NCBI RefSeq assembly: GCF_000381925.1
Contig: NZ_KB907310.1
Coordinates: 1-64,000 of the forward strand
Origin: Nocardia sp. BMG111209
GTDB taxonomy: Bacteria; Actinomycetota; Actinomycetes; Mycobacteriales; Mycobacteriaceae
Length of the DNA stretch: 64,000 nt
Direction: 5' to 3'
Below the pieces are notes generated by a model. It saw only the letters and a list, made by a program, of their open reading frames with translations, was not told where the DNA came from and ran no database searches. The translations under genes were made by a program, and so were the position numbers. Shown piece by piece: positions 35,038 to 42,905 of the stretch (positions are counted from its first letter, which is position 1; the number at the start of each line of letters is the position of its first letter).

Positions 35038-36197
35038 GACAACCACTGTCCACGTCGTAGCACCCGCCGCAACTCCAGTGCGTCGCCGAGAATCAGCGCA
35101 TCGGCGAACATTCCGGGCCGCAGGTCGCCGACCTCGGACAATCCCGCCGCGGCGGCCGGGATATCGGTGGCCGCGCGCACTGCTACCGGCAGCGGCACCC
35201 CGCACTCGCGCACTGCCCAGCGCAGGCAGCGCAGCAGGGTGGCGGTGCCGCCGGCGATCGAACCGCCCGCGACGCGCGCCACCCCGTCGATCACCCGGAC
35301 CGTCTGCGGGCCGAGCCGATAGCTGCCGTCGGGCATCCCGGCGGCCTGCATCGCATCGGTGATCAGCGCGACCCGCTCCGGTGCGGTCGCGAAAACCAGT
35401 GCGCCGAAACCCGAATCGACGTGCACACCGTCGCCGATGAGCTCGACGGTGGCCTGTCGCGCGGCGGCGGCCACCAGCGCCGCAGCCACCGGGCCCGCCG
35501 CGCGGTGGTGCAGTGGTGGCATGCCGTTGGCCAGATGGGTGACCAGCGTGCCGGGGCCGGTGGGTGACAGGGCGGCCCGGAACGCGGCAAAGCTCGCATC
35601 GCTGTGCCCGAGCGCGACGATCACGCCGTGGTCCGCCAGCAGCGTTGCGGCGCGGTCGAATCCGGGACGTTCCGGCGCGAGGGTCATCACCCGCAGCCAC
35701 CCGTCCGCCGCCTGTACCAGCGCTGCGATCAGGTCCGGATCGGGATCGATCAGGAAGCGGGGATCCTGTGCGCCGCACCGTACCTCGGACAGGAACGGGC
35801 CCTCGGCGTGTATTCCGGCGACCACCCCGGCCGCGGCCAGCTCGCGCAGGGCGGCGGTCTGCGCGACCATCTCCGCGCCGGGTGCGGTGACGATGCTCGC
35901 CATCACACTGGTCGTGCCCTGGGTGTGATGGAATTCCGCTGCCGCTTGGGCATCCTCGACATCGACCGTGTCGAACCGATGTCCGAAACCGCCGTGGTTG
36001 TGGATGTCCACCAGACCGGGCACGACCGTTCCCAGGAACTCCGGCAGTACCCGGCCACCGTGTCGCGCCGACCATTCCGCGCTGTCGCCGACATCGGTGA
36101 CGCGGGTACCGCCGACCGTGATCACGCCGTCCTCGAGCACCGTGCCGGAGGTGACGATCCGGCCCCGCAGTGACAGAACACCTTCGGAGCCGGTCAT
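35034..36197 (-). CDS. nagA: N-acetylhexosamine-6-phosphate deacetylase (NagA/AgaA)
   Basis: This 387-residue amidohydrolase has VPGLVDIHNHGGFG near residue 55 and the metal ligand Glu in GIHAEGPFLS near residue 124. ALGHSDAS and THLANGMPPLHHR hold metal and substrate His residues. GDGVHVD and LITDAMQAAG with the catalytic Asp follow. It removes acetate from GlcNAc-6-P or GalNAc-6-P; the kinase/aldolase neighbours favour GalNAc-6-P. ATG 36197 is chosen; a TTG-start extension to 36317 would run through a tandem repeat and is less likely. Confidence 0.88.
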   Translation of the reverse strand: MTGSEGVLSLRGRIVTSGTVLEDGVITVGGTRVTDVGDSAEWSARHGGRVLPEFLGTVVPGLVDIHNHGGFGHRFDTVDVEDAQAAAEFHHTQGTTSVMASIVTAPGAEMVAQTAALRELAAAGVVAGIHAEGPFLSEVRCGAQDPRFLIDPDPDLIAALVQAADGWLRVMTLAPERPGFDRAATLLADHGVIVALGHSDASFAAFRAALSPTGPGTLVTHLANGMPPLHHRAAGPVAAALVAAAARQATVELIGDGVHVDSGFGALVFATAPERVALITDAMQAAGMPDGSYRLGPQTVRVIDGVARVAGGSIAGGTATLLRCLRWAVRECGVPLPVAVRAATDIPAAAAGLSEVGDLRPGMFADALILGDALELRRVLRRGQWLS

Positions 36198-36244
36198 CCG
36201 GCCACCCGGGGCCGACCGGTGGCAGGAAATTCTCGGCGACCTGG

Positions 36245-36297
36245 GTTGCCGGAGCGCGGGTTGCCGGGGCACCGGCTGCCGGAGTGCGGGTTGCCGG
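36245..36297. repeat. 15-bp tandem repeat
   Basis: About 3.5 copies of a GTTGCCGGAGCGCGG-like unit between the deacetylase start and the ROK kinase stop. The 15-base unit keeps the reading frame on the minus strand. Confidence 0.8.
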
Positions 36298-36384
36298 TCC
36301 CTGTCGTTCCGGCGCAATCACCGGCGCGTTGCGATCGACCGTGGCCCGAGTGTGCGCCGGTCCCGGCCGGGCCTGGTGGCCTGG

Positions 36385-37308
36385 TCATTCCAGTGCTCCG
36401 GTGCGCGCGTAGTGGGCGGCGCCGACGAGTCCGGCGCGGATCCCGAAGGCGCCCACGGCGACCGCGGGGACCGGGACCACGCGCAGCAGTTCGGACAGGC
36501 GGGTGTGCAGGGCGGTGGTGAGGATCTCACCCGCGCCGGAGAGGCCGCCGCCGAGTACGACGAGATCGATTCGGGTGGCGTGCAGGATGCCGAGCAGGCC
36601 CGTGGCGAGGGCGTCCACGGCGTCGGCGATCACCGCGCGGGCCGCCGGATCGTGCGGAGCGCGTTCGAAGACCGTTGCGGCGCCCGGAATCTCGTGGCCG
36701 GTGCGCGCGGTGTAGGCGCGGGCGATGGCGCTGCCGGAGGCCACCGTCTCCACGCAGCCCACATTGCCGCAGGGACAGGGCAATCCGTCGCGGGGACGGA
36801 TCGGGATGTGACCGTATTCGCCGGCCTGACCGGGACCGCCGCGGACCAGGCGGCCCGCCACGGCGAGCATGCCGGCGATACCGGTGCCGAGGATCAGGAC
36901 GCACACGTTGTCGTGGCCGCGACCTGCGCCGTGCCGCCACTCGGCCCAACCGGCCACGGCCACATCGTGTTCCAGCCGGATCGGGATACCCCAGCGAGCG
37001 GTGAAGCGGTCACCGAGGGGGACGTCGCGCCAGCCGATATTGCTGCTGAACACGGCCAGCGCGCGGGCCGGGTCCACGATGCCGGGCAGTACCACCGCGG
37101 CCCGGGTCACGCGGACCCGTTGCGCGGCGGGCAGTCCGGTGAGCAGACGGTCGCCGAGGTCCTCGACCGCGTCGAAGGCGGCCGGACCGGACGGGGTGGG
37201 GACGGCCCCGGTGGCCAGCACCGTACCCGCGGCGTCGGTGATCTCGGCCTTGATGGTGGTGCCGCCGACATCGACGGCGAGGACCGGATCCGAGGGGCCG
37301 CCGGTCAC
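36385..37308 (-). CDS. ROK-family sugar kinase (GalNAc/GlcNAc kinase candidate)
   Basis: This 307-residue protein has the ATP phosphate-binding VLAVDVGGTTIKAEI near residue 9, LEHDVAVAGWAEW near residue 116 and LGTGIAGMLA. The ROK zinc motif PCPCGNVGCVE lies near residue 167, and VLGGGLSG near residue 260. It lacks an N-terminal HTH, so it is a kinase rather than a repressor. It probably phosphorylates the imported amino sugar at C6. The GTG start overlaps the SIS gene stop as GTGA. Confidence 0.88.
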   Translation of the reverse strand: MTGGPSDPVLAVDVGGTTIKAEITDAAGTVLATGAVPTPSGPAAFDAVEDLGDRLLTGLPAAQRVRVTRAAVVLPGIVDPARALAVFSSNIGWRDVPLGDRFTARWGIPIRLEHDVAVAGWAEWRHGAGRGHDNVCVLILGTGIAGMLAVAGRLVRGGPGQAGEYGHIPIRPRDGLPCPCGNVGCVETVASGSAIARAYTARTGHEIPGAATVFERAPHDPAARAVIADAVDALATGLLGILHATRIDLVVLGGGLSGAGEILTTALHTRLSELLRVVPVPAVAVGAFGIRAGLVGAAHYARTGALE

Positions 37309-38243
37309 CCGAGAATCACCGAACGGGTCAGGCCGCGTGGCCGATCCGGGTCCAGGCCCAGATCGGCGGCGCGCAGCAGGCACAGCCGGTGCACCCGGAC
37401 CAGCTCGGCCATCGGGTCGATGTCGCGATGTTCGAAATGCGCTCCGGTCGCGGCGATATCGTCCGCCAGGCCGGGAATCACCGGGCCCAGGGCCCACACC
37501 GCGCGGCCCGGACCGGCGATGCTGATCGGGCCGTGCCGATATTCGGTGGCCAGGTAGCCCTCGGTCCAGGCACGGCAGGACTCGCGCAGTTTGAGCCCGG
37601 CCTCCTCGGCCAGTGCGGCGGCGAAACCCATTCCGACGAAGCTGATCTGCTCGGCGTGCCGGACACCGGCCAGGGCTACGGCCGGATCCTCGGCCAGTAC
37701 CGCGCGGGCCTGTTCGATCGCCGGGGTCAGATCCTCGCCGAAGTGCCGCCGCAGGATCGCCAGCGTCGTGGTGGCGAACCGGGTCTGCACCACCGACCGC
37801 TCGTCGACCTCGTCGATCAGGATCGGGTCGGCCAGCTCCAGCACGGGAGTGCCGGGGCTGGAACAGATCACGGTGCGCGGTACCCCGGCGGGCAGTTCGC
37901 GCAGCGCGCGGATCACCTCGGTGGTGGTGCCCGATCTGCAGATCACCAGGTACCGGTCGTAGTCGTGGCGGCGCACCTCGCCCGCGGGCCAGGCGTCGGT
38001 GGGGCCGAGGCCCGCGGCCTCGCGCCGGGCGGCGATCGCGCGGGACATGAACAGGGAAGTGCCGCAACCGATCACGGCCACTCGCTCACCCGGAGACGGC
38101 AGCAGGTCCCGGTGGTCGGCGGCGATCGTGGCGGCGCGCGCCCAATCGTCGGGCTGGGTGGCCACCTCGGCGGCCAGATGTGGGCTGGTATCGCGATCGG
38201 TGGAGGTCGACACGTCACCAGGATCGGCCCGGTGATCGTTCAT
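37305..38243 (-). CDS. agaS: SIS-domain amino-sugar-phosphate deaminase/isomerase (AgaS-like)
   Basis: This 312-residue double-SIS protein, like the isomerase half of GlmS but without the glutaminase, has VAVIGCGTSLFMSRAIAA near residue 57 and VICRSGTTTEVIRAL near residue 95. RESCRAWTEGYLATEYRHGP near residue 210 carries the catalytic Glu/His segment. In the aga pathway AgaS converts galactosamine-6-P to tagatose-6-P + ammonia. The start is ATG 38243 without a clear ribosome-binding site, divergent from the SBP gene. Confidence 0.82.
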   Translation of the reverse strand: MNDHRADPGDVSTSTDRDTSPHLAAEVATQPDDWARAATIAADHRDLLPSPGERVAVIGCGTSLFMSRAIAARREAAGLGPTDAWPAGEVRRHDYDRYLVICRSGTTTEVIRALRELPAGVPRTVICSSPGTPVLELADPILIDEVDERSVVQTRFATTTLAILRRHFGEDLTPAIEQARAVLAEDPAVALAGVRHAEQISFVGMGFAAALAEEAGLKLRESCRAWTEGYLATEYRHGPISIAGPGRAVWALGPVIPGLADDIAATGAHFEHRDIDPMAELVRVHRLCLLRAADLGLDPDRPRGLTRSVILG

Positions 38244-38252
38244 GTCAAATTT

Positions 38253-38275
38253 ACAGTCGAAACAGTCACATTCGA
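38253..38275. promoter_or_regulatory. Candidate DeoR operator in the amino-sugar divergent promoter
   Basis: Direct repeat ACAGTCGAAACAGT (38253-38266) overlapping the inverted TCGAAA..TTCGA (38257-38275), between the SIS and SBP genes. DeoR-family sites are often repeated short half-sites. The regulator is encoded at 41342. Confidence 0.45.
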
Positions 38276-38365
38276 TCATGCGAAGCGTTAAATTCGGACC
38301 GTCGATCCTCTGCTCCAGCATCCGTGCCTCGCATCGCCGGATGTGCACTTCGAAAGGCTCAGATC

Positions 38366-39610
38366 GTGAAACATCCACTCCGCGGCGCTTTCTCGTCGAT
38401 GGTCCTGGCCACCGGGCTGGTATTGGCCGTCTCCTCCTGCGGATTCGGCGGTGACAAGTCGGACGATTCGGATCCGAACACGCTGTCGTTCCTCGCGCCG
38501 GTGTACAGCGACGGCACGAAAGCGGAGTGGGACAAGATCATCGGGGACTTCCGGAAGGCGAACCCGGATATCAAGGTCACGTTGCAGACCGAGTCCTGGG
38601 ACTCCATCAACGATGTGGTGCGCACCAAGCTGCAGTCGAAGTCGACGACGCCGGACATCCTCAACATCGACGCCTATTCCACCTATGCCACCGACGGCCT
38701 GCTCTATCCGGCCGCCGACGTGGTCGACCCCGCGGTGATCGCCGATATCCAGCCCGGGTTCGCGAAGAACGCCTCGATCAACGGAACCCAGTGGGCGCTA
38801 CCGTTGTTCGCCTCCGCGCGGACGCTGTTCTACAACACCGACCTGTTCGCCGCGGCCGGGGTGACCGCACCGCCGAAGACCTGGGCGGAACTGACCGACG
38901 ACGCGAAGAAGGTGCAGGCGCTGGGCAACGGCGTCTCCGGCTACGGCCTGCCGCTGGGTAGCGAGGAGGCGCAGGGCGAGACCTCCATCTGGACGTTCGG
39001 CGCGGGTGGCACCTGGTCCGACGGTGACCACATCACCGTGAACACCCCGCAGAACCTCGAAGGTGTGCAGGCGATGAAGGCGATCGCCGATGCCGGTGCC
39101 ACGGAACCGAATCCGGGCGCGACCAACCGCGCCGATGTGATCAACGCCTTCATCCAGGGCAAGATCGGCATGATCGAGGGACTGCCGCCGACCATCGGCC
39201 AGATCGCGCAGAAGAATCCGGCGCTGAAGTACACGACCGCGCCCTCGCCGACCAAATCCGGTGATCCGTCCACCCTCGGCGTCGCGGATCATCTGATGGC
39301 CTTCAAGAAGGACGGCCGGAAACAGGACGCGATCAAGAAATTCCTGACCTATTTCTATTCCGCCCCGGTGTATTCCGGCTTCGTGTCCAGTGAGCACTTC
39401 ATCCCGATCACGGTGTCCGGCGCGAAGGCCCTCGCCGACGATCCGGTGACCAAGGCGTTCGCGACCATTCTGCCGTCGGCGAAGTTCTACCCGAGCAACA
39501 ATCCGAAATGGGGTGCGGTGCAGGGCGCGATCCGGCAGCAGCTGGGCACCGTGACCCAGGGCGCCGATCCCGCCGCGGTGCTGCAGAAGATCCAGCAGGC
39601 GGCGAGTTGA
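38366..39610 (+). CDS. Sugar ABC transporter substrate-binding lipoprotein
   Basis: This 414-residue family 1 solute-binding protein (MalE/UgpB type) has a signal with lipobox VSSC (Cys near residue 28), then NTLSFLAPVYSDGTKAEWDKII and ALPLFASARTLFYNTDLF, the usual hinge segment. GTG 38366 has AAAGG 7 bases upstream. It is the first gene of the importer operon, divergent from the catabolic genes. Probable ligand: GalNAc, GlcNAc or an oligosaccharide containing it. Confidence 0.9.
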   Translation: MKHPLRGAFSSMVLATGLVLAVSSCGFGGDKSDDSDPNTLSFLAPVYSDGTKAEWDKIIGDFRKANPDIKVTLQTESWDSINDVVRTKLQSKSTTPDILNIDAYSTYATDGLLYPAADVVDPAVIADIQPGFAKNASINGTQWALPLFASARTLFYNTDLFAAAGVTAPPKTWAELTDDAKKVQALGNGVSGYGLPLGSEEAQGETSIWTFGAGGTWSDGDHITVNTPQNLEGVQAMKAIADAGATEPNPGATNRADVINAFIQGKIGMIEGLPPTIGQIAQKNPALKYTTAPSPTKSGDPSTLGVADHLMAFKKDGRKQDAIKKFLTYFYSAPVYSGFVSSEHFIPITVSGAKALADDPVTKAFATILPSAKFYPSNNPKWGAVQGAIRQQLGTVTQGADPAAVLQKIQQAAS

Positions 39611-40503
39611 GTCGCACGCCGAGCCGAGCCGCGGCGGCGTTGCGCGCGCTGCCGTGGATCGGGCCCGTGCTGGTGCTCATCGCCGCGATCGTCGGCTTCC
39701 CGGCCGGATACATGCTGTGGACCTCGACCCGTGATCTGAGCGCGTACGGAACCGATCGCGGCCCCGCGGGCTGGGCCAACTTCCGGAAGTTGTTCGCGCT
39801 GGAGGAATTACCGCGCATCCTGCTGCACACCCTGGCGTGGACGGTGGCGGTCGTGGTGATCACGCTGGCGCTGTCGGCGGCGCTGGCGCAGTTCCTGAAC
39901 AAGGACTTTCCCGGCCGGACCGCGGTGCGGCTGGCGATCCTGGTGCCGTGGGCGGCCTCGGTGGTGATGACCACCACGGTGTTCGACTATCTGCTGGATC
40001 CCGACGTCGGCCTCGCCAACCGGTTCCTCGTGGATATCGGTGTGCTGCATCGGGGTTTCGGATTCACCAAGGAGGCGGGCCCGGCCTTCCTGGTGGCGAT
40101 CGGGGTCGCGGCGTTCGTCTCGATCCCGTTCACCACCTACACGATTCTGGCCGGGCTGCAGGCGATTCCGGCCGAGATGGACGAGGCGGGCCGGGTCGAC
40201 GGCGCGAGCCCGTGGCAGCGCTATCGGTATCTCACACTGCCGCAACTGCGTTCGGCGATGGCGGTGGCGACGGTGATCAATCTGATCAACGCGTTCAATT
40301 CGCTGCCGATCCTGCAGGTGCTCACCGGCAGCATCGCGGGTTTCGACGCCGACACCACGACCACGTTGACGTTCAAGCTGATCCGGCAGAATCAGCAGCT
40401 CGCCACCGCCGCCGCGATGAGCGTGCTGAACTTCGTGCTGATCGCGGTGATCATCGCGATCTACGTGAAGGTGATCCGGCCGGCGGGGGAGGAGGCGCGG
40501 TGA
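39607..40503 (+). CDS. Sugar ABC transporter permease (MalF/UgpA type)
   Basis: This 298-residue permease with six membrane segments has the EAA loop AEMDEAGRVDGASPWQRYRYLTLPQL near residue 190. It starts at TTG 39607, overlapping the SBP stop as TTGA. The partner permease follows with a 4-base overlap. No ATPase gene is present, so a shared MsiK/UgpC-like ATPase elsewhere probably energises it. Confidence 0.9.
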   Translation: MSRTPSRAAAALRALPWIGPVLVLIAAIVGFPAGYMLWTSTRDLSAYGTDRGPAGWANFRKLFALEELPRILLHTLAWTVAVVVITLALSAALAQFLNKDFPGRTAVRLAILVPWAASVVMTTTVFDYLLDPDVGLANRFLVDIGVLHRGFGFTKEAGPAFLVAIGVAAFVSIPFTTYTILAGLQAIPAEMDEAGRVDGASPWQRYRYLTLPQLRSAMAVATVINLINAFNSLPILQVLTGSIAGFDADTTTTLTFKLIRQNQQLATAAAMSVLNFVLIAVIIAIYVKVIRPAGEEAR

Positions 40504-41345
40504 CCGCGCGCGGAAATCGGCGGCGCCGCAGGCGCTGGGATCTGACCGCGGCCGGGGCGGTGCTGGCCGTGCTGTTTCTGCTGCCGTACCTGGTCATGCT
40601 GCTCGGATCGCTGAAACCGCGCGCGGAGATCCTGCGTATCCCGCCGACCTATCTGCCGCAGCAGTGGCGTCCGGACAACTACGTCACGGTCTGGCACACC
40701 TCGGAGACCCCGCTGCCGTTCAATCTGGTCAGCACCCTGGTGATCGCGGTCGGCGGCACGCTGCTGGTCCTGGTCGCGGCGGTCCCGGCGGCGTATCACA
40801 CCGCGCGGCGGCGGTTCCCGGGGAAGGCGGCATTCCTGGGACTGGTGCTGGTGACCCAGATGTTGCAGCCGACGGTGCTGGTCACCGGGCTGTTGCGGGA
40901 GTTCTTCACCCTCGGCATCAATGACACCTGGCTGGCGATGATCCTGGTGGACGGCGCGTTCAATCTGTCGTTCGCGGTCTGGATCCTGCACAGCTTCTTC
41001 CGTGGCGTGCCGGTGGAACTGGAGGAGGCGGCCGCCCTGGACGGGCTGAACCGGTGGCAGATCCTCACCCGGGTGAGCCTGCCGCTGGTGTGGCCGGGCA
41101 TCGTCACGGCCACCATCTTCGCCTTCGTCTCCTGCTGGAACGAGTTCGCGGCCAGCCTGGTGATCCTGACCACGCCGGAGAATCAGCCGTTGTCGGTGGC
41201 CCTGACCAAGTTCATCGGGCAGTACGACACGGCTTGGCAATACGTCTTCGCGATCTCTACCGTCGGCATCGTGCCCGTCGTCATCCTGTTCGCCCTGATC
41301 GAGAAGCGCCTGGTGGCCGGACTGACCGCCGGTAGCGTGAAATGA
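40500..41345 (+). CDS. Sugar ABC transporter permease (MalG/UgpE type)
   Basis: This is a 281-residue permease. The basic N-terminus RGNRRRRRR is followed by six membrane segments, with EAA loop ELEEAAALDGLNRWQILTRVSLPLVWPG near residue 172. GTG 40500 overlaps the previous stop by 4 bases. It ends in a 4-base overlap with the DeoR gene. Confidence 0.9.
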   Translation: MTARGNRRRRRRWDLTAAGAVLAVLFLLPYLVMLLGSLKPRAEILRIPPTYLPQQWRPDNYVTVWHTSETPLPFNLVSTLVIAVGGTLLVLVAAVPAAYHTARRRFPGKAAFLGLVLVTQMLQPTVLVTGLLREFFTLGINDTWLAMILVDGAFNLSFAVWILHSFFRGVPVELEEAAALDGLNRWQILTRVSLPLVWPGIVTATIFAFVSCWNEFAASLVILTTPENQPLSVALTKFIGQYDTAWQYVFAISTVGIVPVVILFALIEKRLVAGLTAGSVK

Positions 41346-42130
41346 CCGCGCCCGCCGACCGGCCGCAACGATGGAATCGCCTGCTGGAACTGCTCGCCGA
41401 GCTGGGCCGGTTGTCGGTGGAGGATGCGGCGGGCCGGCTCGGTGTCTCGCCCGCCACCATCCGCCGGGACTTCACCGCGCTGGCCGATCAGCAACTGGCC
41501 ACCCGCACCCACGGCGGCATCGTCGCCACGGCCGTCGCCTACGATCTGCCGGCCCGCTACCGCGGCAGCGGTGACGAGGCGAAACAGCGGGTGGCCGAAT
41601 ATGCCGCGGCGCTGGTGGAACCGACGGTGGTGGGGCTCAACGGCGGTACCACCACCACCGCGGTGGCGCGGGCGCTGGCCGGGCGGCCGGATCTGCCGAC
41701 CTCCGCCGATCACCAGCCGACGATCGTGACGAATGCGCTCAACATCGCCGGGGAAATGGTGTTGCGGCCGCATCTGCGCACGATATGTCTCGGTGGAATG
41801 GCGCGCAGGGAATCATACGAATTGCATGGTCCGCTCGCGGAACGCGCATTGGCCGAATTGCGTTTGGACACCCTCGTACTCGGCGTCGATGCAATCTCCG
41901 CGGTGGGGGGTGCGCAATGCCGCCATCTGGGTGAGGCCGGCGTGAACGCGGAAATGGTCCGGCGCGCGAATCGGGTGATCGTGGCGGCCACCGCCGACAA
42001 ACTCGCGCGCACCGCGCTGGCCCGGATCTGCCCGATCGAGGACATAGATGTGCTGGTCATCGACACCGCGGCGGATCCGGTGGCGATCGCGGACATCCGT
42101 GCGGCCGGGGTGCGCGTGGATCTGGTGTGA
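41342..42130 (+). CDS. DeoR-family regulator of the amino-sugar locus (AgaR-like)
   Basis: This 262-residue protein has an N-terminal HTH RLLELLAELGRLSVEDAAGRLGVSPATIRRDFTALADQQL (residues about 12-52). The ISOCOT sugar-phosphate sensor domain has VVGLNGGTTTTAVARAL and LGGMARRESYELHG. It is translationally coupled to the permease gene. It probably senses a phosphorylated amino sugar and represses both arms of the locus. Confidence 0.88.
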   Translation: MTAPADRPQRWNRLLELLAELGRLSVEDAAGRLGVSPATIRRDFTALADQQLATRTHGGIVATAVAYDLPARYRGSGDEAKQRVAEYAAALVEPTVVGLNGGTTTTAVARALAGRPDLPTSADHQPTIVTNALNIAGEMVLRPHLRTICLGGMARRESYELHGPLAERALAELRLDTLVLGVDAISAVGGAQCRHLGEAGVNAEMVRRANRVIVAATADKLARTALARICPIEDIDVLVIDTAADPVAIADIRAAGVRVDLV

Positions 42131-42263
42131 CCCGCCCGCGTGCCGACCGGTCGGCCGAGGAATCTGGTCCGCGATATTCGGCGATATTGCGAAGATGATG
42201 CGACTCTTGTGAATTCCGGCCGAACCCGGAGATCTCGGCGCTCCCTGGTTTACCGTGAATATC

Positions 42264-42292
42264 GGAGTCGCTGCGGAGTCACCGCGGACTCC
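42264..42292 (+). ncRNA. Leader hairpin, copy 1
   Basis: GGAGTC (42264-42269) pairs with GACTCC (42287-42292), with inner G-C and U-A pairs closing a hexaloop CGGAGT (42274-42279). The same loop recurs in copy 2 with compensatory stem changes, arguing for a real RNA element in the leader. Confidence 0.55.
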
Positions 42293-42342
42293 TGTCGAAT
42301 TCGCGCAGGCGTTCGGCAGTGCAACGAAAGGAAATACCCGCC

Positions 42343-42435
42343 ATGCTGTTTCACGGTTTCCCGCATGCCCCGTTCTTCCTGCCCGGTCACTGGTGGTGGC
42401 GGCCCTGGTTGCCGCTGACCGGTAGTTGGTGGTGA
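42343..42435 (+). CDS. 30-residue Trp/Pro/Phe-rich peptide, copy 1
   Basis: The ATG lies 10 bases after AAAGGA, stop TGA. The peptide begins MLFHGFPHAPFFLPGH, then WWW, and ends RPWLPLTGSWW. It has six Trp, five Pro and three His in 30 residues and no charged residues except one Arg (besides His). It has no signal peptide and no resemblance to known families that I can recall. The C-terminal PWLP-x-TGSW is shared with copy 2. Too short for ordinary gene callers. Confidence 0.6.
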   Translation: MLFHGFPHAPFFLPGHWWWRPWLPLTGSWW

Positions 42436-42441
42436 TCGTTT

Positions 42442-42463
42442 CCCGATCGGCTGGGGGATCGGG
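42442..42463 (+). terminator. Hairpin after peptide copy 1
   Basis: CCCGATC (42442-42448) pairs with GATCGGG (42457-42463), 7 bases after the stop. A weak terminator or processing hairpin without a T-run. Confidence 0.45.
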
Positions 42464-42559
42464 TCGAGCGACCTCCGATTCCGCTGTGAAGATCGCCGAA
42501 TTCCTGTGAATTTCACACGACGGTGGACCTTTTCGGGGCGCCTCGTTACCGTGAATTGC

Positions 42560-42589
42560 GGAGCCGCGAACGGAGTTTCGTCCGGCTCC
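42560..42589 (+). ncRNA. Leader hairpin, copy 2
   Basis: GGAGCCG (42560-42566) pairs with CGGCTCC (42583-42589), then CGAA with TTCG around the hexaloop CGGAGT (42571-42576). Relative to copy 1, a U-A pair has become C-G and the inner helix is rewritten, while the loop is unchanged. Confidence 0.55.
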
Positions 42590-42636
42590 GTCGAATTCGC
42601 AGACAGCGAGCGACTTCTCGAAGGAAGGATCGAAAC

Positions 42637-42735
42637 ATGCCGCCGTTTTTCCCGGGCTATCCGCATCATCATCACCACCACCTCCCGCCCGGCGGCTGGT
42701 GGGGCCCGTGGCTGCCGCCGACCGGCAGCTGGTGA
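42637..42735 (+). CDS. 32-residue His6/Pro/Trp-rich peptide, copy 2
   Basis: The ATG lies 8 bases after AAGGAAGG, stop TGA. It begins MPPFFPGYP, then six consecutive His, LPPGG, and ends WWGPWLPPTGSW. The His run is a potential Cu/Zn/Ni ligand. The ending matches copy 1. The frame is open upstream to 42523, but the strong ribosome-binding site and homology with copy 1 fix the start at 42637. Confidence 0.6.
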   Translation: MPPFFPGYPHHHHHHLPPGGWWGPWLPPTGSW

Positions 42736-42870
42736 CTTCGAGGACGATATGCCGTCGTGACGATTCCGGTAGCTAGCCGGATATCGATCATGCGACGTGC
42801 GGGCAACCGGTGTCGGGGCCGGGAGCTCGCGTTCACAGCCGCCGGGGGCCTGCGGTGTGAACGACGGAAA

Positions 42871-42901
42871 CCGGACCGCCCGGGGCGACGGGGCGGTCCG
42901 G
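42871..42901. terminator. Bidirectional terminator
   Basis: CCGGACCGCCC (42871-42881) pairs with GGGCGGTCCGG (42891-42901) between the peptide units and the convergent membrane-protein gene. Confidence 0.8.
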
Positions 42902-42905
42902 AGCT

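Larger units (their letters stand above)
42191..42435 (+). repeat. Small-peptide unit, copy 1
   Basis: First of two tandem, diverged copies of a roughly 250-base unit (copy 2 at 42488-42735, offset about 297). Shared blocks in order: GAAGAT; TGTGAATT; GTTTACCGTGAAT/GTTACCGTGAAT; CGGAG; CTC.GTCGAATTCGC; a ribosome-binding site; and an ORF ending in a common motif. Confidence 0.75.
42488..42735 (+). repeat. Small-peptide unit, copy 2
   Basis: Second tandem copy of the unit starting at 42191. The leader, hairpin position, ribosome-binding site and peptide C-terminus are all retained, while the peptide N-terminus and stem sequences have diverged. Confidence 0.75.

Noticed and set aside
42142..42155. 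GCCGACCGGTCGGC palindrome after the DeoR gene as a terminator
   Set aside because: A perfect palindrome with no loop and no T-run; likely chance in GC-rich DNA or a protein site, not a hairpin terminator.
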